A stretch of DNA of 64,000 nt from Rhabditoides inermis. Its lineage: Eukaryota; Nematoda; Chromadorea; Rhabditida; Rhabditidae. Location of the stretch: assembly GCA_963966185.1 (NCBI GenBank), contig CAWZYM010000109.1, positions 617,001 through 681,000 on the forward strand, written 5' to 3'. This document shows positions 23,325-35,592 of the stretch, in pieces. Position 1 is the first letter of the stretch. Every line of letters begins with the position of its first letter. Below the pieces are notes generated by a model that worked only from the letters and a program-made list of their open reading frames with translations, did no database searches and was not told the DNA's origin. Position numbers and translations under genes: made by a program.

Positions 23325-26300
23325 GATTCGAACTCGATAGACGCTCCTAGTAAACAGAATCGCTAGCCATTCGGCCACACTGACATGTGTTTGCGGTCAC
23401 TTCATTTCAAAGGTTGTGCTAAAAATCGACCGAGATCATGTTTTTTTGTCATTTTCACAAACATCAGAGTGTCTTTTTGTCTATCCCAAATTGAGTGTAC
23501 GCACCATCTCCCACTCTTGAGTCTCCCCGACACGACTGGTGCGTCTTCCAGATTCGCGTCTTCCGGACATGCGTCTTCTAGAGTTGCGTCTTCTAGAATT
23601 GCGTCTTCTAGAAATGCGTCTTCTGGAATTGCGTCTTCTAGAATTGCGTCTTCCAGCGTTGAGTCAACTGTGCTTGCCACATCTTCTCGTAAAAAAAACA
23701 CCTGTGTTACATATTTTCCCAACTGTGATAGGCGGCGGCCAACTCACCCCCCCCCCCCCCCAACATAAAACATGAAAAGTGACCTCTCACTAAAGTGAAC
23801 AAGATTGTTAGAACAATTTTGAAAAAAAAAGTTGCCAGGATTCGAATTCGACGCTTCTAGTGAACAGGATCGCTAGCCATTCGGCCACACTGACATGTGT
23901 TTGCAGTCACTTTATTTCAAAGGTTGTGCTAAAAATCGACCGAGATCATGTTTTTTGTCATTTTCACAAACATCAGGGTGTCTTTTTGTCTATCCCAAAA
24001 TGAGTGTACGCACCATCTCCCACTCTTTAGTCTCCCACGACACGACTGGTGCGTTTTCCAGATTCGCGTCTTCCGGACATGCGTCTTCCGGACATGCGTC
24101 TTCCGGACATGCGTCTTCTAGAGTTGCGTCTTCTAGAGTTGCGTCTTCTAGAGTTGCGTCTTCTAGAATTGCGTCTTCTAGACATGCGTCTTCTAGAATC
24201 GAGTCCACTTTGCTTGCCACATCTTCTCGAAAAAAACACCTGTGTTACATATTTTCCCAACTGTGATAGGCGGCGGGCAACTCCCTCCCCAACAAAAACA
24301 TGAAAAAGTGACCTCTCACTAAAGTGAACAAGATTGTTAGAACAATTTTGAAAAAAAGTTGCCAGGATTCGAACTCGAGAGACGCTTCTAGTAAACAGGA
24401 TCGCTAGCCATTCGGCCACACTGACATGTGTTTGCAGTCACTTCATTTCAAAGGTTGTGATAAAAAACGACCGAGATCATGTTTTTTTTTGTCATTTTCA
24501 CAAACATCAGGGTGTCTTTTTGTCTATCCCAAATTGAGTGTACGCACCATCTCCCACTCTTGAGTCTCCCACGACACGACTGGTGCGTCTTCCAGATCCG
24601 CGTCTTCGGAAATGCGTCTTCTAGAATTGCGTCTTCTATAGTTGCGTCTTCTAGAGTTGCGTCTTCTAGAGTTGCGTCTTCTAGAATTGCGTCTTCTAGA
24701 CATGCGTCTTCTAGAATCGAGTCCACTTTGCTTGCCACATCTTCTCGAAAAAAACACCTGTGTTACAAATTTTCCCAACTGTGATAGGCGGCGGGCAACT
24801 TCCTCCCCAACAGAAACATGAAAAAGTGACCTCTCACTTAAGTGAACAAGGTTGTTAGAACAATTTAAAAAAAAAAGTTGCCAGGATTCGAACTCGAGAG
24901 ACGCTCCTAGTAAACAGAATCGCTAGCCATTCGGCCACACTGACATGTGTTTGCGGTCACTTCATTTCGAAGGTTGTGATAAAAAACGACCGAGATCATG
25001 TTTTTTGTCATTTTCACAAACAACAGGGTGTCTTTTTGTCTATCCCAAATGAGTGTACGCACCATCTCCCACTCTTGAGTCTCCCACGACACGACTGGTG
25101 CGTCTTCCAGATTCGCGTCTTCCGGACATGCGTCTTCTAGAGTTGCGTCTTCTAGAATTGCGTCTTCTAGAGTTGCGTCTTCTAGAGTTGCGTCTTCTAG
25201 AATTGCGTCTTCTAGACATGCGTCTTCTAGAATCGAGTCCACTTTGCTTGCCACATCTTCTCGAAAAAAACACACGTGTTACATATTTTCCCAACTGTGA
25301 TAGGCGGCGGGCAACTCCCTCCCCAACAAAAACATGAAAAAGTGACCTCTCACTAAAGTGAACAAGATTGTTAGAACAATTTTGAAAAAAAAAGTTGCCA
25401 GGATTCGAACTCGATAGACGCTCCTAGTAAACAGAATCGCTAGCCATTCGGCCACACTGACATGTGTTTGCGGTCACTTCATTTCAAAGGTTGTGCTAAA
25501 AATCGACCGAGATCATGTTTTTTTGTCATTTTCACAAACATCAGAGTGTCTTTTTGTCTATCCCAAATTGAGTGTACGCACCATCTCCCACTCTTGAGTC
25601 TCCCCGACACGACTGGTGCGTCTTCCAGATTCGCGTCTTCCGGACATGCGTCTTCTAGAGTTGCGTCTTCTAGAATTGCGTCTTCTAGAAATGCGTCTTC
25701 TGGAATTGCGTCTTCTAGAATTGCGTCTTCCAGCGTTGAGTCAACTGTGCTTGCCACATCTTCTCGTAAAAAAAACACCTGTGTTACATATTTTCCCAAC
25801 TGTGATAGGCGGCGGCCAACTCACCCCCCCCCCCCAACATAAAACATGAAAAGTGACCTCTCACTAAAGTGAACAAGATTGTTAGAACAATTTTGAAAAA
25901 AAAAGTTGCCAGGATTCGAATTCGACGCTTCTAGTGAACAGGATCGCTAGCCATTCGGCCACACTGACATGTGTTTGCAGTCACTTTATTTCAAAGGTTG
26001 TGCTAAAAATCGACCGAGATCATGTTTTTTGTCATTTTCACAAACATCAGGGTGTCTTTTTGTCTATCCCAAAATGAGTGTACGCACCATCTCCCACTCT
26101 TTAGTCTCCCACGACACGACTGGTGCGTTTTCCAGATTCGCGTCTTCCGGACATGCGTCTTCCGGACATGCGTCTTCCGGACATGCGTCTTCTAGAGTTG
26201 CGTCTTCTAGAGTTGCGTCTTCTAGAGTTGCGTCTTCTAGAATTGCGTCTTCTAGACATGCGTCTTCTAGAATCGAGTCCACTTTGCTTGCCACATCTTC

Positions 26301-27475
26301 TCGAAAAAAACACCTGTGTTACATATTTTCCCAACTGTGATAGGCGGCGGGCAACTCCCTCCCCAACAAAAACATGAAAAAGTGACCTCTCACTAAAGTG
26401 AACAAGATTGTTAGAACAATTTTGAAAAAAAGTTGCCAGGATTCGAACTCGAGAGACGCTTCTAGTAAACAGGATCGCTAGCCATTCGGCCACACTGACA
26501 TGTGTTTGCAGTCACTTCATTTCAAAGGTTGTGATAAAAAACGACCGAGATCATGTTTTTTTTTGTCATTTTCACAAACATCAGGGTGTCTTTTTGTCTA
26601 TCCCAAATTGAGTGTACGCACCATCTCCCACTCTTGAGTCTCCCACGACACGACTGGTGCGTCTTCCAGATCCGCGTCTTCGGAAATGCGTCTTCTAGAA
26701 TTGCGTCTTCTATAGTTGCGTCTTCTAGAGTTGCGTCTTCTAGAGTTGCGTCTTCTAGAATTGCGTCTTCTAGACATGCGTCTTCTAGAATCGAGTCCAC
26801 TTTGCTTGCCACATCTTCTCGAAAAAAACACCTGTGTTACAAATTTTCCCAACTGTGATAGGCGGCGGGCAACTTCCTCCCCAACAGAAACATGAAAAAG
26901 TGACCTCTCACTTAAGTGAACAAGGTTGTTAGAACAATTTAAAAAAAAAAGTTGCCAGGATTCGAACTCGAGAGACGCTCCTAGTAAACAGAATCGCTAG
27001 CCATTCGGCCACACTGACATGTGTTTGCGGTCACTTCATTTCGAAGGTTGTGATAAAAAACGACCGAGATCATGTTTTTTGTCATTTTCACAAACAACAG
27101 GGTGTCTTTTTGTCTATCCCAAATGAGTGTACGCACCATCTCCCACTCTTGAGTCTCCCACGACACGACTGGTGCGTCTTCCAGATTCGCGTCTTCCGGA
27201 CATGCGTCTTCTAGAGTTGCGTCTTCTAGAATTGCGTCTTCTAGAGTTGCGTCTTCTAGAGTTGCGTCTTCTAGAATTGCGTCTTCTAGACATGCGTCTT
27301 CTAGAATCGAGTCCACTTTGCTTGCCACATCTTCTCGAAAAAAACACACGTGTTACATATTTTCCCAACTGTGATAGGCGGCGGGCAACTCCCTCCCCAA
27401 CAAAAACATGAAAAAAGTGACCTCTCACTAAAGTGAACAAGATTGTTAGAACAATTTTGAAAAAAAGTTGCCAGG
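23325..27475. repeat. Four-unit tandem duplication, period about 2075 bp
   Basis: Units at 23385, 23895, 24426 and 24945 repeat at 25462, 25969, 26500 and 27019. Shared markers are CTCCCCGACACG (one base shorter than usual), CTTCTGGAATTG, CATGAAAAGTGACC and three consecutive CTTCCGGACATGCG copies (24070, 26144). The last three units also match 16702, 17235 and 17755 at about 7.19 kb. Confidence 0.88.
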
Positions 27476-30400
27476 ATTCGAACTCGAGAGACGCTTCTAG
27501 TAAACAGGATCGCTAGCCATTCGGCCACACTGACATGTGTTTGCGGTTACTTCATTTCAAAGGTTGTGCTAAAAATCGACCGAGATGCGAGATCATGTTT
27601 TTTTGTCATTTTCACAAACATCAGAGTCTCTTTTTGTCTATCCCAAATGGAGTGTACGCACCATCTCCCACTCTTGAGTCTCCCACGACACGACTGGTGC
27701 GTCTTCCAGATTCGCGTCTTCCGGACATGCGTCTTCTAGAGTTGCGTCTTCTAGAGTTGCATCTTCTAGAGTTGCGTCTTCTAGAATTGCGTCTTCTAGA
27801 CATGCGTCTTCTAGAATCGAGTCCACTTTGCTTGCCACATCTTCTCGAAAAAAAACACCTGTGTTACATATTTTCCCAACTGTGATAGGCGGCGGGCAAC
27901 TCCCTTCCCAACATAAAACATGAAAAAGTGACCTCTCACTAAAATGAACAAGGTTGTTAGAACAATTTTGAAAAAAAAGTTGCCAGGATTCGAACTCGAG
28001 AGACGCTCCTAGTAAACAGAATCGCTAGCCATTCGGCAACACTGACATGTGTTTGCGGTCACTTCATTTCGAAGGTTGTGATAAAAAACGACCGAGATCA
28101 TGTTTTTTGTCATTTTCACAAACATCAGGGTGTGTTTTTGTCTATTCCAAATTGAGTGTACGCACCATCTCCCACTCTTGAGTCTTCCACGACACGACTG
28201 GTGCGTCTTCCAGATTTGCGTCTTCGGAAATGCGTCTTCTAGAGTTGCGTCTTCTAGAGTTGCGTCTTCTAGAGTTGCGTCTTCTAGAGTTGCGTCTTCT
28301 AGAGTTGCGTCTTCTAGAGTTGCGTATTCTAGAATTGCGTCTTCTAGACATGCGTCTTCAAGAATCGAGTCCACTTTGCTTGCCACATCTTCTCGAAAAA
28401 AACACCTGTGTTACATATTTTCCCAACTGTGATAGGCGGCGGGCAACTCCCTCCCCAACAAAAACATGAAAAAGTGACCTCTCAGTAAAGTGAACAAGGT
28501 TGTTAGAACAATTCAAAAAAAGTTGCCGGGTTTCGAACTCGAGAGACGCTTCTAGTAAACAGGATCGCTAGTCATTCGGCCACACTGACATGTGTTTGCG
28601 GTCACTTCATTTCGAAGGTTGTGCTAAAAATCGACCGAGATTTTGTTTTTTTGTCATTTTCACAAACATCATAGTGTCTTTTTGTCTATCCCAAATTGAG
28701 TGTACGCACCATCTCCCACTTTTGAGTCTCCCACGACACGACTGGTGCGTCTTCCAGATTCGCGTCTTCCGGACATGCGTCTTCTAGAGTTGCGTCTTCT
28801 AGAATTGCGTCTTCTAGAAATGCGTCTTCTAGAATTGCGTCTTCTAGAATTGCGTCTTCCAGAGTTGAGTCAACTGTGCTTGCCACATCTTCTCGTAAAA
28901 AAACACCTGTGTTACATATTTTCCCAACTGTGATAGGCGGCGGCCAACTCACCCCCCCCCCCCAACATAATACATGAAAAAGTGACCTCTCACTAAAGTG
29001 AACAAGATTGTTAAAACAATTTTGAAAAAAAAAAGTTGCCAGGATTCGAATTCGACGCTTCTAGTGAACAGGATCGCTAGCCATTCGGCCACACTGACAT
29101 GTGTTTGCAGTCACTTTATTTCAAAGGTTGTGATAAAAAAAACGACCGAGATCATGTTTTTTTTGTCATTTTCACAAACATCAGGGTGTCTTTTTGTCTA
29201 TCCCAAATTGAGTGTACGCACCATCTCCCACTCTTGAGTCTTCCACGACACGACTGGTGCGTCTTCCAGATTCGCGTCTTCGGAAATGCGTCTTCTAGAG
29301 TTGCGTCTTCTAGAGTTGCGTCTTCTAGAGTTGCGTCTTCTAGAATTGCGTCTTCTAGACATGCGTCTTCTAGAATCGAGTCCACTTTGCTTGCCACATC
29401 TTCTCGAAAAAAACACCCGTGTTACATATTTTCCCAACTGTGATAGGCGGCGGGCAACTCCCTCCCCAACAAAAACATGAAAAAGTGACCTCTCACTAAA
29501 GTGAACAAGATTGTTAGAACAATTTTGAAAAAAAGTTGCCAGGATTCGAACTCGAGAGACGCTTCTAGTAAACAGAATCGCTAGCCATTCGGCCACACTG
29601 ACATGTGTTTGCGGTCACTTCATTTCGAAGGTTGTGATAAAAAACGACCGAGATCATGTTTTTTGTCATTTTCACAAACATCAGGGTGTCTTTTTGTCTA
29701 TCCCAAAATGAGTGTACGCACCATCTCCCACTCTTGAGTCTCCCACGACACGACTGGTGCGTCTTCCAGATTCGCGTCTTCCGGACATGCGTCTTCTAGA
29801 GTTGCGTCTTCTAGAATTGCGTCTTCTAGAGTTGCGTCTTCTAGAGTTGCGTGTTCTAGAATTGCGTCTTCTAGACATGCGTCTTCTAGAATCGAGTCCA
29901 CTTTGCTTGCCACATCTTCTCGAAAAAAACACCCGTGTTACATATTTTCCCAACTGTGATAGGCGGCGGGCAACTCCCTCCCCAACAAAAACATGAAAAA
30001 GTGACCTCTCACTAAAGTGAACAAGATTGTTAGAACAATTTTGAAAAAAAGTTGCCAGGATTCGAACTCGAGAGACGCTTCTAGTAAACAGGATCGCTAG
30101 CCATTCGGCCACACTGACATGTGTTTGCGGTCACTTCATTTCGAAGGTTGTGATAAAAAACGACCGAGATCATGTTTTTTGTCATTTTCACAAACATCAG
30201 AGTGTCTTTTTGTCTATCCCAAATTGAGTGTACGCACCATCTCCCACTCTTAAGTCTCCCCCGACACGACTGGTGCGTCTTCCAGATTCGCGTCTTCCGG
30301 ACATGCGTCTTCTAGAGTTGCGTCTTCTAGAATTGCGTCTTCTAGAAATGCGTCTTCTAGAATTGCGTCTACTAGAATTGCGTCTTCCAGCGTTGAGTCA

Positions 30401-32044
30401 ACTGTGCTTGCCACATCTTCTCGTAAAAAAACACCTGTGTTACATATTTTCCCAACTGTGATAGGCGGCGGCCAACTCACCCCCCCCCCCAACATAATAC
30501 ATGAAAAAGTGACCTCTCACTAAAGTGAACAAGATTGTTAAAACAATTTTGAAAAAAAAAAGTTGCCAGGATTCGAATTCGACGCTTCTAGTGAACAGGA
30601 TCGCTAGCCATTCGGCCACACTGACATGTGTTTGCAGTCACTTTATTTCAAAGGTTGTGATAAAAAAAAACGACCGAGATCATGTTTTTTTTGTCATTTT
30701 CACAAACATCAGGGTGTCTTTTTGTCTATCCCAAATTGAGTGTACGCACCATCTCCCACTCTTGAGTCTTCCACGACACGACTGGTGCGTCTTCCAGATT
30801 CGCGTCTTCGGAAATGCGTCTTCTAGAGTTGCGTCTTCTAGAGTTGCGTCTTCTAGAGTTGCGTCTTCTAGAATTGCGTCTTCTAGACATGCGTCTTCTA
30901 GAATCGAGTCCACTTTGCTTGCCACATCTTCTCGAAAAAAACACCCGTGTTACATATTTTCCCAACTGTGATAGGCGGCGGGCAACTCCCTCCCCAACAA
31001 AAACATGAAAAAGTGACCTCTCACTAAAGTGAACAAGATTGTTAGAACAATTTTGAAAAAAAAAGTTGCCAGGATTCGAACTCGATAGACGCTCCTAGTA
31101 AACAGAATCGCTAGCCATTCGGCCACACTGACATGTGTTTGCGGTCACTTCATTTCAAAGGTTGTGCTAAAAATCGACCGAGATCATGTTTTTTTGTCAT
31201 TTTCACAAACATCAGAGTGTCTTTTTGTCTATCCCAAATTGAGTGTACGCACCATCTCCCACTCTTGAGTCTCCCCGACACGACTGGTGCGTCTTCCAGA
31301 TTCGCGTCTTCCGGACATGCGTCTTCTAGAGTTGCGTCTTCTAGAATTGCGTCTTCTAGAAATGCGTCTTCTGGAATTGCGTCTTCTAGAATTGCGTCTT
31401 CCAGCGTTGAGTCAACTGTGCTTGCCACATCTTCTCGTAAAAAAACACCTGTGTTACATATTTTCCCAACTGTGATAGGCGGCGGCCAACTCACCCCCCC
31501 CCCCCCCAACATAAAACATGAAAAAGTGACCTCTCACTAAAGTGAACAAGATTGTTAGAACAATTTTGAAAAAAAAAGTTGCCAGGATTCGAATTCGACG
31601 CTTCTAGTGAACAGGATCGCTAGCCATTCGGCCACACTGACATGTGTTTGCAGTCACTTTATTTCAAAGGTTGTGATAAAAAAAAACGACCGAGATCATG
31701 TTTTTTTTGTCATTTTCACAAACATCAGGATGTCTTTTTGTCTATCCCAAATTGAGTGTACGCACCATCTCCCACTCTTGAGTCTTCCACGACACGACTG
31801 GTGCGTCTTCCAGATTCGCGTCTTCGGAAATGCGTCTTCTAGAGTTGCGTCTTCTAGAGTTGCGTCTTCTAGAGTTGCGTCTTCTAGAATTGCGTCTTCT
31901 AGACATGCGTCTTCTAGAATCGAGTCCACTTTGCTTGCCACATCTTCTCGGAAAAAAAACACCTGTGTTACATATTTTCCCAACTGTGATAGGCGGCGGG
32001 CAACTCCCTCCCCAACAAAAACATGAAAAAGTGACCTCTCACTA

Positions 32045-34090
32045 AAGTGAACAAGGTTGTAGAAACAATTCAAAAAAAGTTGCCAGGATTCGAACTCGAG
32101 AGACGCTTTTAGTAAACAGGATCGCTAGCCATTCGGCCACACTGACATGTGTTTGCGGTCACTTCATTTCGAAGGTTGTGATAAAAAACGACCGAGATCA
32201 TGTTTTTTTGTCATTTTCACAAACATCAGGGTGTCTTTTTGTCTATCCAAAATTGAGTGTACGCACCATCTCCCACTCTTGAGTCTCCCACGACACGACT
32301 GGTGCGTCTTTCAGATTCGCGTCTTCCGGACATGCGTCTTCTAGAGTTGCGTCTTCTAGAGTTGCATCTTCTAGAGTTGCGTCTTCTAGAATTGCGTTTT
32401 CTAGACATGCGTCTTCTAGAATCGAGTCCACTTTGCTTGCCACAATTTCTCGAAAACAACACCTGTGTTACATATTTTCCCAACTGTGATAGGCTGCGGG
32501 AAACTCCCTTCCCAACATAAAACATGAAAAAGTGACCTCTCACTAAAGTGAACATAATTGTTAGAACAATTTTGAAAAAAAAGTTGCCAGGATTCGAACT
32601 CGAGAGATGCTTCTAGTAAACAGGATCGCTAGCCATTCGGCCACACTGACATGTGTTTGCGGTCACTTCATTTCAAAGGTTGTGCTAAAAATCGACCGAG
32701 ATCATGTTTTTTGTCATTTTCACAAACATCAGGGTGTCTTTTTGTCTATCCCAAAATGAGTGTACGCACCATCTCCCACTCTTGAGTCTCCCACGACACG
32801 ACTGGTGCGTCTTCCAGATTCGCGTCTTCCGGACATGCGTCTTCTAGAGTAGCGTCTTCTAGAATTGCGTCTTCTAGAGTTGCGTCTTCTATAGTTGCGT
32901 CTTCTAGAATTGCGTCTTCTAGAATCGAGTCCACTTTGCTTGCCACATCTTCTCGAAAAAAAAACACCTGTGTTACATATTTTCCCAACTGTGATAGGCG
33001 GCGGGCAACTCCCTCCCCAACAAAAACATGAAAAAGTGACCTCTCACTAAAGTGAACAAGGTTGTTAGAACAATTCAAAAAAAGTTGCTAGGATTCGAAT
33101 TCGAGAGACGCTTTTAGTAAACAGGATCGCTAGCCATTCGGCCACACTGACATGTGTTTGCGGTCACTTCATTTCGAAGGTTGTGATAAAAAACGACCGA
33201 GATCATGTTTTTTGTCATTTTCACAAACATCAGGGTGTCTTTTTGTCTATCCAAAATTGAGTGTACGCACCATCTCCCACTCTTGAGTCTCCCACGACAC
33301 ATCTGGTGCGTCTTCCAGATTCGCGTCTTCCGGACATGCGTCTTCTAGAGTTGCGTCTTCTAGAGTTGCAACTTCTAGAGTTGCGTCTTCTAGAATTGCG
33401 TTTTCTAGACATGCGTCTTCTAGAATCGAGTCCACTTTGCTTGCCACAACTTCTCGAAAACAACACCTGTGTTACATATTTTCCCAACTGTGATAGGCTG
33501 CGGCAAACTCCCTTCCCAACATAAAACATGAAAAAGTGACCTCTCACTAAAGTGAACATAATTGTTAGAACAATTTTGAAAAAAAAAGTTGCCAGGATTC
33601 GAACTCGAGAGACGCTCCTAGTAAACAGAATCGCTAGCCATTCGGCCACACTGACATGTGTTTGCGGTCACTTCATTTCGAAGGTTGTGATAAAAAACGA
33701 CCGAAATCATGTTTTTTTGTCATTTTCACAAACATCAGGGTGTCTTTTTGTCTATCCCAAAATGAGTGTACGCACCATCTCCCACTCTTGAGTCTCCCAC
33801 GACACGACTGGTGCGTCTTCCAGATTCGCGTCTTCCGTACATGCGTCTTCTAGAACTGCGTCTTCTAGAACTGCGTCTTCTAGAGTTGCGTCTTCTAGAG
33901 TTGCGTCTTCTAGAACTGCGTCTTCTAGACATGCGTCTTCTAGAATCGAGTCCACTTTGCTTGCCACATCTTCTCGAAAAAAACACCCGTGTTACATATT
34001 TTCCCAACTGTGATAGGCGGCGGGCAACTCCCTCCCCAACAAAAACATGAAAAAGTGACCTCTCACTAAAGTGAACAAGATTGTGAGAAC
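32045..34090. repeat. Diverged four-unit segment
   Basis: Units at 32147 and 33152 share TATCCAAAATTG, GCGTTTTCTAGACATG, CTCGAAAACAACACC and TAGGCTGCGG, giving a two-unit relationship of about 1005 bp. The intervening unit (32651) lacks the CTAGACATG copy. The unit at 33656 has CTAGAACTG in three minisatellite positions. This segment has more private substitutions than its neighbours and marks the change from family A to family B dominance. Confidence 0.7.
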
Positions 34091-35399
34091 AATTTTGAAA
34101 AAAAAGTTGCCAGGATTCGAACTCGAGAGACGCTTCTAGTAAACAGGATCGCTAGCCATTCGGCCACACTGACATGTGTTTGCGGTCACTTCATTTCAAC
34201 GGTTGTGCTAAAAATCGACCGAGATCATGTTTTTTTGTCATTTTCACAAACATCAGAGTGTCTTTTTGTCTATCTCAAATTGAGTGTACGCACCATCTCC
34301 CACTCTTGAGTCTCCCACGACACGACTGGTGCGTCTTCCAGATTCGCGTCTTCCGGACATGCGTCTTCTAGAGTTGCGTCTTCTAGAATTGCGTCATCTA
34401 GAAATGCGTCTTCTAGAATTGCGTCTTCTAGAATTGCGTCTTCTAGAATTGCGCCTTCCAGAGTTGAGTCAACTGTGATTGCCACATCTTCTCGAAAAAA
34501 AACACCTGTGTTACAGATTTTCCCAACTGTGATAGGCGGCGGGCAACTCCCCCCCAACATAAAACATGAAAAAGTGACCTCTCACTAAAGTGAACAAGAT
34601 TGTTAGAACAATTTTGAAAAGAAAAGTTGCCAGGATTCGAACTCGAGAGACGCTCCTAGTAAACAGGATCGCTAGCCATTCGGCCACACTGACATCTGTT
34701 TGCAGTCACTTCATTTCAAAGGTTGTGATAAAAAACGACCGAGATCATGTTTTTTTTGTCATTTTCACAAACATCAGGGTGTCTTTTTGTCTATCCCAAA
34801 TTGAGTGTACGCACCATCTCCCACTCTTGAGTCTCCCACGACACGACTGGTGCGTCTTCCAGATTCGCGTCTTCCGGACATGCGTCTTCTAGAGTTGCGT
34901 CTTCTAGAACTGCGTCTTCTAGAGTTGCGTCTTCTAGAATTGCGTCATCTAGAAATGCGTCTTCTAGAATTGCGTCTTCTAGAATTGCGTCTTCCAGAGT
35001 TGAGTCAACTGTGCTTGCCACATCTTCTCGTAAAAAAAACACCTGTGTTACATATTTTCCCAACTGTGATAGGCGGCGGGCAACTCACCCCCCCCCCCTT
35101 CCCCCAACATGAAACATGAAAAAGTGACCTCTCACTAAAGTGAACAAGATTATTAGAACAATTTTGAAAAAAAAGTTGCCAGGATTCGAACTCGAGAGAC
35201 GCTCCTAGTAAGCAGAATCGCTAGCCATTCGGCCACACTGACATGTGTTCGCTGTCACTTCATTTCAAAGGTTGTGATAAAAATCGACCGAGATCATGTT
35301 TTTGTCCATTTCACAAACATCAGAGTGTGTTTTTGTCTATCCCAAATTGAGTGTACGCACCATCTCCCACTCTTGAGTCTTCCACGACACGACTGGTGC

Positions 35400-35592
35400 G
35401 TCTTCCAGATTCGCGTCTTCCGGACATGCGTCTTCTAGAGTTGCGTCTTCTAGAACTGCGTCTTCTAGAGTTGCGTCTTCTAGAAATGCGTCTTCTATAG
35501 TTGCGTCTTCTAGAGTTGCGTCTTCTAGAGTTGCGTCTTCTAGAGTTGCGTCTTCTAGAATTGCGTCTTCTAGACATGCGTCTTCTAGAATC
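35400..35592. repeat. Longest 15-bp minisatellite seen (about 13 copies)
   Basis: The copies read CAGATT, CGGACA, AGAGT, AGAACT, AGAGT, AGAAA, ATAGT, three AGAGT, AGAAT, AGACA and AGAAT in order. The mixture of B-type early copies and A-type late copies suggests a hybrid formed by recombination inside the minisatellite. The linker reads GGCGGCGAGCAAC, shared with units near 38350, 42550 and 43620. Confidence 0.8.
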
